Numbered from the stretch's first letter, positions 29,866 through 38,572 are shown. The stretch: 64,000 nucleotides of DNA from DASXRU01 sp033856235 (GCA_033856235.1 JAWVFI010000078.1:68030-132029); one strand, 5' to 3'. Notes: generated by a model not told the origin, from the sequence alone. Numbers and translations: made by a program.

Positions 29866-30081
29866 TCCGCAGATTACGCAGATTACCAGAGACCAATAAA
29901 GGGGCCACTGTAAGGGCGGCACTCCGTGGCCGCCCCCTTCGTGGTTCGTTTCAGTCGCAAGGGCAAACGAAGGGGGTGGCCACGGAGTGCCACCCCTACA
30001 ATTACGGCGACCGATTACCGCGTTCCTTGCAATGCGGTGTAGCCCCTCCCGTCTCTCTGACTAATCTGCGTAATCTGCGGA
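29866..30081. repeat. Nested inverted repeats: CAGATTACG outer, TGTAGGGG inner
   Basis: Outer arms TCCGCAGATTACGCAGATTA (29866-29892) and TAATCTGCGTAATCTGCGGA (30062-30081) enclose a complete TGTAGGGG-type inverted pair (arms 29909-29942 and 29967-30000). The inner pair is a perfect-looking copy of the family at 9382-9460. One pair sits inside another. The gap holds no other signal. Confidence 0.85.
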
Positions 30082-30178
30082 CAGCCTCCGCGTTTCGCAT
30101 CTGCCGTGAATCAAGGTATGATTTGAGGTTTGCTACTGGCACGAATTTGTGTCTGAGAGTCACTGAGCGACCTGAGTT

Positions 30179-33043
30179 ATGCCTGAAGAAGCGATTGAAG
30201 TAGTTGGGGCGCGGGTAAATAACCTCAAGAATATCTCGTTCTCAATCCCGATTAACCAGATGACGGTGGTCACGGGCGTCAGCGGCTCGGGAAAATCGTC
30301 GCTCGCCTTCGACACTATCTACGCTGAAGGACAGCGCCGCTACGTCGAGTCGCTGTCCGCCTATGCCCGCCAGTTCCTCGAAAGAATGGACAAACCGGAC
30401 GTCGACGAGGTGCGCGGCATTGCCCCCGCCATCGCCATCCGCCAGAAGAATTCGACCCGGAACCCGCGCTCGACAGTCGGCACCCAGACCGAGATTTACG
30501 ACTATTTGCGTTTGCTCTACGCGCGAGTCGGCATCACGATCTGCCGCGTTTGCGGCCGAGAGGTGCAGCGCGATTCCCCGGAGTCTGCGGCCACCGAAAC
30601 TCTCACCCAGTTGCCCGAGGGCACACGTTTCTACGTGCTGTTCCCGGCAGGCGCCGGACTTTTTGTCCATCCCAACGGGGACGCCGCACCACATTCCGCG
30701 GCTGGCAAGAAAAAAGAAAAGAAGAAGGTGGAAACGGCGGCAACCGATCGTCAACTGATCACCGCGCATCTTATGAGTTTGATGCAGCGTGGTTTCACTC
30801 GCCTCTATCACGAAGGCCGGCAGATTGATCTCAGTTCGCCCGATGACTACACCCGCGACGATTTTGATAACGTCTATGTGCTTATCGATCGACTCACCGC
30901 GCGCGCTGAGATCCGCCAGCGATTGGTTGATTCACTGGAGACATGTTTTCAGCAAGGCCACGGCCAGGCCCTAATCGTCACAGCCGACACGGAGGCCCGG
31001 CGCCTGCGTTTCTCTGAATCTTTTGAATGCAAATACGATGGCACGATTTACGCGCAGCCCGAACCTCGCCTCTTCAGCTTCAACAGTCCTTTCGGCGCCT
31101 GCCCGGTCTGCCAGGGTTTCGGAAACACCATCGGACTCGATCTTGATCTGGTGATTCCCAACCCGGGCCTGACTTTGAAACAAGGCGCGATCGAACCGTG
31201 GACCAAACCGCAATTTGAATGGGCCCGCGACGAACTGAACGATTTCTGCCGCGCGGAAAAGATCCGGATGGACCTTCCCTTCAATGAGCTGCCGCTCCCG
31301 CAACAACGCGCGCTTGTCGAGGGCAAGGGAAAATGGAGCGGCGTGCGCGGGTTTTTTGAATGGCTGGAGACCAAGAAATACAAATTGCACATCCGTGTAT
31401 TTCTTTCGAAGTACCGCGGTTACACCCTCTGCCCTGACTGCGACGGCGGGCGTCTGCGCCAGGAAGCGCGCGACGTGCGGCTGGGTGATCGCACGCTGCC
31501 GCAGGTTTGCGCTCTCTCGATCAAGGATGCCGCAGAGTTCTTTGACGCCCTCGAGTTGTCTCCAGAGCAGACCGCGATCGCCGATCGCATTTTCCACGAA
31601 ATCCGCCGCCGCCTCAGGTTCATGCTGGATGTGGGGCTCGACTATCTAACATTGGATCGACTGGGCTCGACACTGTCAGGGGGAGAGGCACAACGGATTC
31701 AACTGGCGACTAACCTCGGCTCGGCCCTGGTGGGCGCGCTGTATGTGCTGGATGAACCTTCGATCGGTTTGCATCCGCGGGACAGCGAGCGGCTGATCCG
31801 TTTGCTGCATAACCTGCGCGACATCGGTAACACTGTGCTGGTGGTCGAACACGATGCCGAGATGATGCGCGCCGCCGATCACATCCTGGACATCGGTCCG
31901 GCGGCTGGAGAACTGGGCGGGCGTCTGATCTACGAGGGAGACTTTGGCGGCCTGCTGGTCAGCGAACCGTCGCTGACCGGTCGTTACTTGCGCGGCGACG
32001 CTCAGATCAAGCAACCGCGGCAGCGTCGCGCGCCGGGAAAGCAGCGCCTGCAATTACGCGGTGCTAGTGAACACAATCTAAAGTCTATCGACATCGACCT
32101 GCCTCTGGAGATGCTGGTCTGCGTCACCGGGGTCAGCGGCTCAGGCAAGTCCACGTTGATTCACGATTGCATCTATGCCGGATTGAAGAAACAGCGAGGT
32201 GATTGGCAGGGACATGTGGGCGCTTTTCGCAAGTTGGACGGCGGCCAGTTTCTGGACGACGTGATCCTGGTCGATCAATCGCCGATCGGCCGCACGCCGC
32301 GATCAAATCCGGTTACCTACATCAAAGTTTATGACGCCATCCGCGAGGCCTTTTCCGCGACTCGGGAATCGCAAACGCGCGGCTTCGATCCCTCGCACTT
32401 CTCTTTCAATGTCCCCGGCGGCCGCTGCGAAGTTTGCCAGGGCGACGGCACCGTGACGGTCGAGATGCAATTTCTCGCCGACGTGGAACTGGTCTGTGAA
32501 GAATGCAAGGGAACGCGCTTCAAACAGCAAATTCTGGACGTGCGTTTTCGCGGCAAGAACATCCATGACGTGCTGAACATGACGGTGCGCGAAGCGATCT
32601 CTTTCTTTCGCGATGTGGCGCGCATCACCAACCGGCTGCGGCTCCTTGATGAAGTCGGGCTGGGATATTTGCGGCTGGGCCAATCGGCCACCACGCTTTC
32701 GGGCGGCGAAGCGCAGCGCGTTAAACTTGCCGCCCACCTCTCCAAGCGAACGGGCGCGCGAACGCTCTACATCTTTGACGAGCCAACCACCGGTCTTCAT
32801 TTCGACGACATCAACAAACTGCTGGCCGCTTTCAACGCGCTAATCGAAGCCGGCGGCTCATTGCTGGTCATCGAACACAATCTGGATGTGGTAAAGACGG
32901 CCGATCACGTGATCGACCTGGGGCCGGAGGGAGGAAACGCCGGCGGCTATGTGGTGGGAACCGGGACTCCGGAAAAGATTATGAAGATTGCAAACTCACA
33001 CACGGGCCGCTACCTGAAGCGGCATCTGGCTCACCAAAGTTAG
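30179..33043 (+). CDS. uvrA: UvrABC excinuclease subunit A
   Basis: DNA-damage recognition ATPase of nucleotide excision repair, 954 residues. The first Walker A is VTGVSGSGKSSLAFDTIYAE and the second is VTGVSGSGKSTLIHDCIYAG. Both ABC signatures are present: STLSGGEAQRIQLATNLGSA and TTLSGGEAQRVKLAAHLSKR. The zinc modules include CPVCQGFG with CPDCDGG and CEVCQGDG with CEECKGTRF. Near residues ~175-186 a Lys-rich insertion (AGKKKEKKKVE) sits in the UvrB-binding region and is not typical. Compared with E. coli UvrA (940 aa) the length is normal. It has no operon partner. The leader carries the nested repeat. Confidence 0.97.
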   Translation: MPEEAIEVVGARVNNLKNISFSIPINQMTVVTGVSGSGKSSLAFDTIYAEGQRRYVESLSAYARQFLERMDKPDVDEVRGIAPAIAIRQKNSTRNPRSTVGTQTEIYDYLRLLYARVGITICRVCGREVQRDSPESAATETLTQLPEGTRFYVLFPAGAGLFVHPNGDAAPHSAAGKKKEKKKVETAATDRQLITAHLMSLMQRGFTRLYHEGRQIDLSSPDDYTRDDFDNVYVLIDRLTARAEIRQRLVDSLETCFQQGHGQALIVTADTEARRLRFSESFECKYDGTIYAQPEPRLFSFNSPFGACPVCQGFGNTIGLDLDLVIPNPGLTLKQGAIEPWTKPQFEWARDELNDFCRAEKIRMDLPFNELPLPQQRALVEGKGKWSGVRGFFEWLETKKYKLHIRVFLSKYRGYTLCPDCDGGRLRQEARDVRLGDRTLPQVCALSIKDAAEFFDALELSPEQTAIADRIFHEIRRRLRFMLDVGLDYLTLDRLGSTLSGGEAQRIQLATNLGSALVGALYVLDEPSIGLHPRDSERLIRLLHNLRDIGNTVLVVEHDAEMMRAADHILDIGPAAGELGGRLIYEGDFGGLLVSEPSLTGRYLRGDAQIKQPRQRRAPGKQRLQLRGASEHNLKSIDIDLPLEMLVCVTGVSGSGKSTLIHDCIYAGLKKQRGDWQGHVGAFRKLDGGQFLDDVILVDQSPIGRTPRSNPVTYIKVYDAIREAFSATRESQTRGFDPSHFSFNVPGGRCEVCQGDGTVTVEMQFLADVELVCEECKGTRFKQQILDVRFRGKNIHDVLNMTVREAISFFRDVARITNRLRLLDEVGLGYLRLGQSATTLSGGEAQRVKLAAHLSKRTGARTLYIFDEPTTGLHFDDINKLLAAFNALIEAGGSLLVIEHNLDVVKTADHVIDLGPEGGNAGGYVVGTGTPEKIMKIANSHTGRYLKRHLAHQS

Positions 33044-33137
33044 GGACGTCAAACTTTATTAGCCGACCCCCATAGAACCGTACGCGCTGTGCCAACTACG
33101 AATACCTATCCGGGCACATTCTGTGGTCAAGCAGATT

Positions 33138-34256
33138 TTACGGGCTAGTCCCCTTCAGCCGCGGGCCTGTGTCCAAAAGCGTCCCTAACTTTTGAAAAAG
33201 GGCTGAGCGATCCGAAGCAGGCATTTCCGGCGGGAGCGCTTCCTCCAAACTTTGCATCACTCCTTTGCCGCCCGCCATCTCGCGCAAAGCAATGAAGGCG
33301 GCGAACGTTAACCCCGGATCCTGAAAGGTCAGATCTTTCTTGCCGGACTTTATTCCTCGCTTGAGCGGCTCATCGGCTTGACCCAGCAAGCGCCCAGTTG
33401 CAGTAAAGCCGGAGACGAGATTCATTGCGCCCTGAAGATTCAGAGGAACCGTTGTCAGCGACCAAGCCCGGCGCACCACTAACTCCGCGATCAATAGAGC
33501 GCGCAGCATGCCTTCCGTTGACATCAGCAAGAGCGACAAGCGCTGCACCGAGGCGACCGCCAGCAACAGATCGTCTAACTCGTCATATGGTCGCGATCGG
33601 GGCGGCACATTGATTCGCATAAGGGCCGCTGCCCGGGCGGCGAATCGCTCCAACTCTTGCGGTGCCTTCGAGGCCGACTTTAAAGTGTCGCGGAAATTCT
33701 GCCGGCCCAGCGACTGAGAGCAAAGGTCTCTGAAGTTTTTCTCGCGTTCGACCGTGGCCGCCTCGTCGAGTTCCCCATGAAGCATTAATGGCGTGGCCTT
33801 TGTCTTGATGAACTCGGCCGTCAGAACATCGTCGCCGCGCAGTTGGGTTTCGAGGGCCTGGTGAGTGCCCTCGACTTCTCCCGGTCTCGCGGGTACGACG
33901 AGGCGCAGCGGGCAGAGGAAGTGTGGGCTGACCGTGACGGTCTTTCCAATCCTGCGAAACACGTTGAAGGGGAAAATATTGCAAACTGTCGGCTTCATCG
34001 ACTTGTGATGCTCTTTTTCAATGCGACAACGATTGTCTGTGTCCAACAATGCGCAGCCGTCAGCGGTGGTCGCCAACGTTACGAAATCACCGTCCCGGGC
34101 CAGGACCAGGCTCTCAATCTGGGGATAAAGGACGTATAGCGGCCGTAGTTCGCGCTCTAAACTTCCACCGAATCCGTGTCCTTTGCAACACAGCGCCGTA
34201 CACTCTGCGCAAACGTAGTTGTAGACCCCATTTGGAAACGCAAAGAAAAGGGGCAC
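33138..34256 (-). CDS. YkgJ/FliB-type cysteine-cluster protein
   Basis: A 372-residue protein with an N-terminal zinc- or iron-sulfur-type cluster region: YVCAECTALCCKGHGFGG (four Cys in ~9 residues) and ALLDTDNRCRIEKEHHKSMK with PTVCNIFPF. This is the YkgJ/flagellin N-methylase (FliB) type cysteine cluster; the rest is helical and unrecognised. It may modify lysines or act in peptide modification, but the catalytic role is unclear. The GTG at 34256 begins just at the fold (VPLFFAFP). A perfect GGAGG (34286-34290 on the plus strand as CCTCC) lies 5 nt before an in-frame CTG at 34280, so translation may really start at CTG and add eight residues. No flagellar gene is nearby; a PqqD/HprK/nucleotidyltransferase operon is 1.7 kb away. 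Confidence 0.85.
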   Translation of the reverse strand: MPLFFAFPNGVYNYVCAECTALCCKGHGFGGSLERELRPLYVLYPQIESLVLARDGDFVTLATTADGCALLDTDNRCRIEKEHHKSMKPTVCNIFPFNVFRRIGKTVTVSPHFLCPLRLVVPARPGEVEGTHQALETQLRGDDVLTAEFIKTKATPLMLHGELDEAATVEREKNFRDLCSQSLGRQNFRDTLKSASKAPQELERFAARAAALMRINVPPRSRPYDELDDLLLAVASVQRLSLLLMSTEGMLRALLIAELVVRRAWSLTTVPLNLQGAMNLVSGFTATGRLLGQADEPLKRGIKSGKKDLTFQDPGLTFAAFIALREMAGGKGVMQSLEEALPPEMPASDRSALFQKLGTLLDTGPRLKGTSP

Positions 34257-34531
34257 CTTACTTTTTGATGGTCCTGTCAGAAAAACCTCCGTGGTTTGGT
34301 TCCTATGAAGTTTGCGAAGTGCACGCAGCCGGTATCCAGTGTGATCCTGAGGCGTGAGTGGTTATGCGATCCAGCAATCAAAACGCGCTCATTCTAGGAC
34401 GATAGCCAGGTACTGTCCACCGTCAGCCACAGGTTGCCAAAGTCGGGAGATTAGAGTCGCGCTAACATTCAGTGCGGGCTTGAGTGGGCCCTGTGTTGCC
34501 AGAAACATCGCGGCGCGTCTATTCTTGCCCG

Positions 34532-35833
34532 ATGAAAATCAAACGAAGCAGGGATCCGATGGGATTCTTTCGCGAGCTGGGAATCGCGGTGGAAGCGCTT
34601 TGGCGTGAACAGAACTATGACGACCATGCGTTTCCCGAAATCGCTTCCACCGCGCTGGCCGAACACTCTCCGGCCACGAACGTCGATGCCTGGGACATCA
34701 TCAGGGCTTTCACCAACGAGTATGCCCTCCCTAGCCAGCAGGACATCGAAGGCAACTTTGGTAATCCTCCCATAACGCTGTTTGCCGGAAACAGGTTCTA
34801 TATCGATATCTACTTTTGGCTGGACGGGACCACCGCGAAGCATCAGCACTCGTTTGCGGGCGCGTTCCAGGTGCTGCTTGGTTCCAGCCTCCACAGCCAT
34901 TACAAGTTTACCGACGAGCAACGCATTAATCCGTACTTTTCCATCGGACGGCTGGTGCTGAATGACGTGCAACTGCTGTCAGTCGGCGACATCAAGCAGA
35001 TCATCCCCGGCCGCAATTATATTCACTCCCTTTTTCACCTGGATCGCCCGTCGGCGACGATTACGGTGCGCACAGTAGGATTGCCGGGCGCGCAACCGCA
35101 ATTCAGTTATCTGCCGCCCGGCATTTGTTTCGATCCATTCTTCAAGGAATCAGCTCTTATCAAGAAGAGGCAGATCGCGAACCTTTTGCTGAGCATGCAA
35201 CACGCCGAGGCGGACGCTATGATTACGGCGCTGCTTAGCTCGTCAGACTTGCACACTGACTTTATGATTCTGGAGATGGTTTATCAGAATTTGCAGAGCG
35301 GGCTTCAGAAATTTCTCGGCGTTTCACACAATCAGGAACGATTTGAAAAACTGCTGGCCGTGGCCCGCCACAAACATGGCTCGCTGGTCGATTGTTTTCA
35401 GGAAAGCTTCGGCGAAAATGACCGCCAGAGCGATCTGGTGCGGCGCAGGAGTTACGTCCACAGCGCGGAGCACCGGTTCTTCTTCGCGCTGCTTATGAAC
35501 GTGAGCGGGCGCAAACGCATTCTGAAACTGGTGCAGCAGCGTTTTCCGGATCAAGACCCGGCAGAAACGGTCATTGATTGGATTGAGGAACTAGCGCAGA
35601 CGAAGGCCTTTGGTTCTAACGAGCCAAACGCTTTGGGAATTGAAGATTTCAGCGACGAACATTTGCTGGTGTTGGAAGGCCTGGTGAAAAATAAAAGCCT
35701 GGCGCAGATTCAAAAAGACATGCGCACCGTCTTCAAAAGTGCAGACGTGGGAGAGGCTAAGGCTAAAACCCGCGCCATTCACCAGTTCCTGCTTCAGGCG
35801 CAGGTCTTCAAACCGCTGTTCGCGCGAGACTAG
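34532..35833 (+). CDS. Conserved-looking hypothetical protein with cupin-like His motif (434 aa)
   Basis: Family not recognised. Middle region (residues ~95-130) reads LDGTTAKHQHSFAGAFQVLL followed by GSSLHSHYKF. The HQH...HSHY pattern resembles the metal-binding His cluster of cupins or of 2-His-type barrels. A later segment (SLFHLDRPSATITVRTVGLP) looks like a strand-rich continuation. The C-terminal half is all-helical with Arg/Lys-rich helices (GRKRILKLVQQRFPDQDPAE). It has no signal peptide. The gene is divergent from the YkgJ-type gene, with a 275-bp gap in which I see no repeat. The start is uncertain: ATG 34532 was used; ATG 34559 (GCAGGG nearby) is equally possible. Possibly a peptide-side-chain hydroxylase, but that is only a guess from the His motif. 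Confidence 0.75.
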   Translation: MKIKRSRDPMGFFRELGIAVEALWREQNYDDHAFPEIASTALAEHSPATNVDAWDIIRAFTNEYALPSQQDIEGNFGNPPITLFAGNRFYIDIYFWLDGTTAKHQHSFAGAFQVLLGSSLHSHYKFTDEQRINPYFSIGRLVLNDVQLLSVGDIKQIIPGRNYIHSLFHLDRPSATITVRTVGLPGAQPQFSYLPPGICFDPFFKESALIKKRQIANLLLSMQHAEADAMITALLSSSDLHTDFMILEMVYQNLQSGLQKFLGVSHNQERFEKLLAVARHKHGSLVDCFQESFGENDRQSDLVRRRSYVHSAEHRFFFALLMNVSGRKRILKLVQQRFPDQDPAETVIDWIEELAQTKAFGSNEPNALGIEDFSDEHLLVLEGLVKNKSLAQIQKDMRTVFKSADVGEAKAKTRAIHQFLLQAQVFKPLFARD

Positions 35834-35926
35834 GAGGGGCAGGGGCAGTCGCCAGGGGCAGTCGGCAGGTATAACCGCATTTTTTTCTTTCCTGCTTCTG
35901 GCGACTGCTCCTGCCCCTATCCTCCT
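35832..35926. repeat. AGGAGGGGCAGGGGCAG-type inverted repeat pair
   Basis: AGGAGGGGCAGGGGCAGTCG (arm 35832-35870) faces ACTGCTCCTGCCCCTATCCT (arm 35891-35926). It is related to the pair at 1722-1846. It joins the 3' ends of two convergent genes. Confidence 0.8.
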
Positions 35927-37033
35927 CTACCTACCGCCACGAAAACCGCGCACAAACTCTTTGGTGGCATGCGGTACTCGCTTCAGGCCTGCTGCAAGTT
36001 GCAATGGAGCGCGCGGGCGCTCATCGAAGGCAGCGCTCAGTTCCACCGAGGCCTGGATCGGATTTCGCCAATGTTCCTTCAACTTACCGAGCAACCTCGA
36101 CGGGCGCAGCGCGTTGGTTTTGACCGCACTTGACGCAGTATCTGCATGGCTCATTCCCCAACCGGCGTCCCATTGGCGCAGCACCGCCGGAACTAACCAT
36201 TGCGGCAAACTCCGGGCGCGATCCGCCACCGGGACATCTGTGATAACCGCGCCGAGCAGTTGATGGGCCAGGCCAATCGCACAGGCGACCCAGTCGGCAT
36301 ATTTCGCCGTTTCCCCGAGACAACGCGACCAGTCAAATTCCGCCGGCCGCGATTCCACCACCAACGCAATGTCGCAGAGCCATAAGGGGCGCCAGCCTCC
36401 GTGCGCCAGAAAGTGCAGACACAAATACCGCAGGTGATCTTCCAGACAGGGAATCCGAATCTTAACGTCGTCGAGCGGCAACAATTCTGAGCGATCGAAC
36501 ACCTCGGTCACAGTGCGTTCGTACTGCTCATAAAAAGTGGTATGCACTTCGACACAATACGGCGGCCCCGTGCGCGCCTGAAGAACTTCAAAGGCCTTGG
36601 CAGCCTGTGACGGCGGGACCCAGAGGTCTATGTCCCCATAAGGCCGGAAGCCCGGTTCCGGATACCGGCGGGCGATGGCCCAACCCTTCAGCAACAGGGG
36701 TTCGACGCCCTGCGCCCGCAAGCGGGTGAAAACATCCCTTACTTCATGTTCATGAACGGCGGATTGAACAGAATGCAGGCGATAAGCGTCGTGTAGTTGC
36801 TGGAATGAGGCAGTAGTTCTGAGGGCGGGATCTTTAACGCGTTGCCAGGCTAGTCCTGCGGCGCCAGTGAACAAAAGCGCTGGCGTCACGTGCGCAAGGT
36901 CGCTGGCGGAAATCCTTACCGGTTCAGGCGCCGGCCGCCAGGCCCCAGAAAGAATGCGGACCAGTGGGGACTGATCCGCATCTCCATACTGAGGCGCCAT
37001 TTCCTTTACGGCTTCGCCACCGACTAAGCGCAC
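35927..37033 (-). CDS. Nucleotidyltransferase of the NTP_transf_5 family
   Basis: A 368-residue nucleotidyltransferase of the type common beside PqqD and lasso-peptide genes. The core is LLLKGWAIARRYPEPGFRPY with GDIDLWVPP, the G-D-x-D metal motif, preceded by a helical N-terminal region and followed by a substrate-binding helical domain. Members are thought to adenylylate or otherwise modify peptides, or to add phospho-sugars; no reaction is proven here. It starts at GTG 37033, which overlaps the last codons of the PqqD-fusion gene upstream; ATG 37000 is a possible alternative. It is the last gene of a three-gene minus-strand operon: HprK-like kinase, PqqD fusion, and this. Confidence 0.85.
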   Translation of the reverse strand: MRLVGGEAVKEMAPQYGDADQSPLVRILSGAWRPAPEPVRISASDLAHVTPALLFTGAAGLAWQRVKDPALRTTASFQQLHDAYRLHSVQSAVHEHEVRDVFTRLRAQGVEPLLLKGWAIARRYPEPGFRPYGDIDLWVPPSQAAKAFEVLQARTGPPYCVEVHTTFYEQYERTVTEVFDRSELLPLDDVKIRIPCLEDHLRYLCLHFLAHGGWRPLWLCDIALVVESRPAEFDWSRCLGETAKYADWVACAIGLAHQLLGAVITDVPVADRARSLPQWLVPAVLRQWDAGWGMSHADTASSAVKTNALRPSRLLGKLKEHWRNPIQASVELSAAFDERPRAPLQLAAGLKRVPHATKEFVRGFRGGR

Positions 37034-37554
37034 TTGCAGGTATTGCCGGGACCGTTAATGCATTTTGCGAGTAACGGTGGGCTACAAGGAGTGTTGCCGC
37101 AGCCGCCCGGATCTGATTGGTGCCGACCGGTACAAATAACATCGGAAATAGGCGAGCCCTGAGCTTGGGCGGTGGGAGCCGAGATGACCGCCACCAAAGG
37201 CAGCGCGATGGCCGCCGCGACTCCGGCCCTGATCAAGTCCCGCCGGGACACGCGAGGGAACGCTCCGGGACGAGCGGCCGGGCCCTGCATCAAATTCGAC
37301 TTACCCAGTTGATCCAGCGCCAGCCACACCACCTGGTCGTCAACGGGAGACTTCAAATCTTTTTCCAGCAGCCGGCTGATATCTGAAACGGATCGGCGGC
37401 CGTCACAACTTCTCCAAACCTTGGCGGCCGTCTGGTTTAGACAATGGGCTTTATTACTCTTGAGGTCATACACTAATACTTCGTCGTGCACTTCCTTGAC
37501 GATCAGTTGATCTTTTCGAGCTTGGGGAGCGTTAGCTCCTTTGGTCACTTTCAT
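37024..37554 (-). CDS. PqqD domain fused to a twin-arginine segment and a six-cysteine tail
   Basis: A 176-residue two-part protein. Residues ~10-95 are a PqqD domain (peptide-recognition element): VHDEVLVYDLKSNKAHCLNQ, then TAAKVWRSCDGRRSVSDISR. Residues 101-132 form a Tat-like segment (VSRRDLIRAGVAAAIALPLV ending PTAQAQ). After it, ~44 residues hold six cysteines (141, 152, 157, 165, 173, 175), including CGNTPCSPPLLAKCIN and the terminal CKCA. If the Tat-like segment is cleaved, a secreted Cys-rich peptide is released. A recognition domain fused to its own putative cargo is unusual. GAGGAG lies 6 nt before ATG 37554. It is preceded by the HprK-like gene and followed, overlapping by 10 nt, by the nucleotidyltransferase. 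Alternatives: a metal chaperone or a membrane-anchored regulator. Confidence 0.86.
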   Translation of the reverse strand: MKVTKGANAPQARKDQLIVKEVHDEVLVYDLKSNKAHCLNQTAAKVWRSCDGRRSVSDISRLLEKDLKSPVDDQVVWLALDQLGKSNLMQGPAARPGAFPRVSRRDLIRAGVAAAIALPLVAVISAPTAQAQGSPISDVICTGRHQSDPGGCGNTPCSPPLLAKCINGPGNTCKCA

Positions 37555-37624
37555 TCTTATCTCCTCGTTCTTCTCTGGGGCAGTCCGGAAGTTTAAATCC
37601 GGCGCATAATACGGTAAAAAGTCT

Positions 37625-38452
37625 TTATCTTGTAGCTAATTCTTCAAGAATAATGCTGGCGGCTTCTCTGGCTTCGCCCCGCACTCCCTGTACAACGCGG
37701 GCGTTAGCGACCACCCGCTGCAAAGTGGACAACGTAAAGTCAGGGCGATGACGGGCCGACGACGTATGGGCCAGAAGCGCCAGTACCCCTTTGCCTCGCG
37801 AGAGTTCGCGCACTCGCCATTCCGCGCTTTTGCGGTACTCGCTCGCCAGTATCAGACCCACAGGCAGCGGTTTGGTTCCTATCGTTCCTCCCAGATCAGC
37901 GACTGGCGTCTTAACTCTCATGCCGGCCCTGGCGGAATAGATCTCCAGAGGTTTTGGATAAGGGTGAACTCTGCCGCGCGCGTCCAACACGGCGTGCTCA
38001 TCAGAGAAATAAGTTGCACCCTGCTTTACCAGTTCGGCCACCAGCGTGGTTTTGCCGGTAGTTGACTTACCCGGGATCACGATTGCTTTACTGCCCCACC
38101 CTACCACACCGGCGTGCACAAACACTCGTCGTCGGGCCTCGGTCGAAACATAAAACTCCAATCCCATCTCCAGGGAATGCAGGGCTCCTTCAATGCTGTT
38201 GGTGCGCACCAGCCGGGCGGAATCAAGATAAACCAGATTAAATCGCCGGAGATTGGCTCGCTGATCCTGGCCCCCCACCACCACTGAATAAAGCATGTCC
38301 ACGTAGGGAGACTCGGATTTGACCCACCCAGGGGGCAATATTTTTATCACCTGGGGCAGGATCTTCGGATCATTCACCCGCACTCCCAAGCGCAGCCCGC
38401 AGACGCGAAATGAAATCCCTGCCGCCCATCCAAGGCGGTCCAGCTTCGCCAT
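37625..38452 (-). CDS. HprK-related kinase (peptide-modification type)
   Basis: A 275-residue HPr-kinase-like protein. The P-loop is VIPGKSTTGKTTLVAE (residues ~126-141) and the following acidic motif is ATYFSDEHAVLDARG, the HprK-type Walker B. The ~110 residues before the kinase do not look like the HprK N-terminal domain, so this is the HprK-rel group found with PqqD, nucleotidyltransferase or lasso clusters. The kinase likely phosphorylates a peptide or protein Ser. It is the first gene of the operon, 70 bp ahead of the PqqD-fusion gene. No ribosome binding site is seen at ATG 38452. Confidence 0.87.
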   Translation of the reverse strand: MAKLDRLGWAAGISFRVCGLRLGVRVNDPKILPQVIKILPPGWVKSESPYVDMLYSVVVGGQDQRANLRRFNLVYLDSARLVRTNSIEGALHSLEMGLEFYVSTEARRRVFVHAGVVGWGSKAIVIPGKSTTGKTTLVAELVKQGATYFSDEHAVLDARGRVHPYPKPLEIYSARAGMRVKTPVADLGGTIGTKPLPVGLILASEYRKSAEWRVRELSRGKGVLALLAHTSSARHRPDFTLSTLQRVVANARVVQGVRGEAREAASIILEELATR

Positions 38453-38572
38453 TCAAGCCGAGCTGCGGCTGTACCGGGGCAAGTCAGACTCTTTACTCAT
38501 GCCGTTCAATCCATGGTGCAAGGGGTCGGCGCCGGGGGTTTCAAATCGTAGCGCCGGATTCCTCGCGGTCCG

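Noticed and set aside
33138..34256. A flagellar locus, because of the FliB-like cysteine cluster
   Set aside because: No flagellin or other flagellar gene is in the window; the cysteine pattern is shared with YkgJ proteins.
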